Source: Faecalimonas sp. (GTDB lineage Bacteria > Bacillota_A > Clostridia > Lachnospirales > Lachnospiraceae). From it: a DNA stretch of 5,339 nt. The position numbers were made by a program, and so were the translations under genes. Where the stretch lies: contig JAPFCT010000046.1 of assembly GCA_026169575.1 (NCBI GenBank), positions 1 through 5,339 on the forward strand, written 5' to 3'. This document shows, piece after piece, positions 5,122 through 5,339 of this stretch; position 1 is the stretch's first letter, and the number at the start of each line of letters is the position of its first letter. The notes beneath the pieces were generated by a model. The model had not been told where the DNA came from. It did no database searches and saw only the letters and a program-made list of their open reading frames with translations.

Positions 5122-5339
5122 ATGAGAAAGAAAATTGCAGTGCTGCTGGCAGGAGTATTGATCGGGATGACTGGCTGTGGAGGTGTGAAGGTGGTAAGTC
5201 CGGAAGCGGGAAGCAGTGGTCAGAAAACGGAATTTAAAAAAATTAAGACACCAGAAGATGAAAAAGTCGTATTGAACATCGTCGACTGGAGTGACAGTAC
5301 AAAAGATGCCAGAGAAAAATTAAATGAACAGTTTATGAA
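5122..5339 (+). CDS. ABC transporter substrate-binding lipoprotein (N-terminal part, cut by window end)
   Basis: Only the first 72 codons are inside the window, with no stop. The N-terminus is a lipoprotein signal peptide: a basic start (MRKK), a hydrophobic core (5-16), and a lipobox MTGC with the lipidated Cys at 19. After cleavage the protein would be anchored to the outer face of the membrane. A polar linker (20-46) is followed by VVLNIVDWSD (49-58) and then AREKLNEQF (63-71). This is the usual first strand and helix of extracellular solute-binding family 1 proteins. It lies 20 bases after the second permease and probably delivers the sugar to the two permeases. Most CUT1 operons have the binding protein first; here it follows the permeases. 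The ligand cannot be told from this fragment. Confidence 0.85.
   Translation, partial: MRKKIAVLLAGVLIGMTGCGGVKVVSPEAGSSGQKTEFKKIKTPEDEKVVLNIVDWSDSTKDAREKLNEQFM

Overview
The window looks like part of a carbohydrate-use operon from a Gram-positive, low-to-moderate-GC Firmicute. A gut Lachnospiraceae/Clostridia-type organism is my best guess. The clues are strong AAGGAGG-like ribosome binding sites, an AT-rich promoter with a perfect TATAAT, A/G-rich gene junctions, a lipoprotein substrate-binding protein, and a CUT1 sugar ABC transporter with no ATPase gene beside it. No RNA genes, insertion sequences or CRISPR arrays were seen.

Layout: bases 1-213 are an intergenic control region. It holds a long dyad (87-113), an extended -10 promoter (TGG-TATAAT), and two 16-base direct repeats, one on each side of the promoter. 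The second repeat covers the expected transcription start. A purine-rich stretch read on the minus strand near the left edge hints at a divergent gene outside the window. Five plus-strand genes follow with almost no gaps: (1) a cellobiose/lactose-family PTS EIIC-like membrane protein (214-1494); (2) a cytoplasmic DUF4838-type TIM-barrel protein, probably a glycoside hydrolase (1494-3374, 1-base overlap with gene 1); (3) a MalF/UgpA-type permease (3411-4304, after a 36-base gap with a small hairpin); (4) a MalG/UgpE-type permease (4298-5101, 7-base overlap); (5) the start of a lipoprotein solute-binding protein (5122 to the window end).

Proposed working: the lipoprotein captures an oligosaccharide and the two permeases import it, powered by an ATPase encoded elsewhere. 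The DUF4838 protein, which has no signal peptide, would then act on it in the cytoplasm. The EIIC-like protein is the odd member. It has the fold-level sequence of a PTS sugar channel, but the two residues known to be essential next to the sugar C6 hydroxyl in ChbC (His and Glu) are Asn and Thr here, at exactly the same 84-residue spacing. No EIIA, EIIB or ATPase gene is visible. It may therefore be a PTS permease that no longer couples transport to phosphorylation, built into an ABC/hydrolase pathway. That is the most interesting idea in the window. A second striking signal is a perfect 11-bp inverted repeat with a 7-base loop inside the first permease gene.
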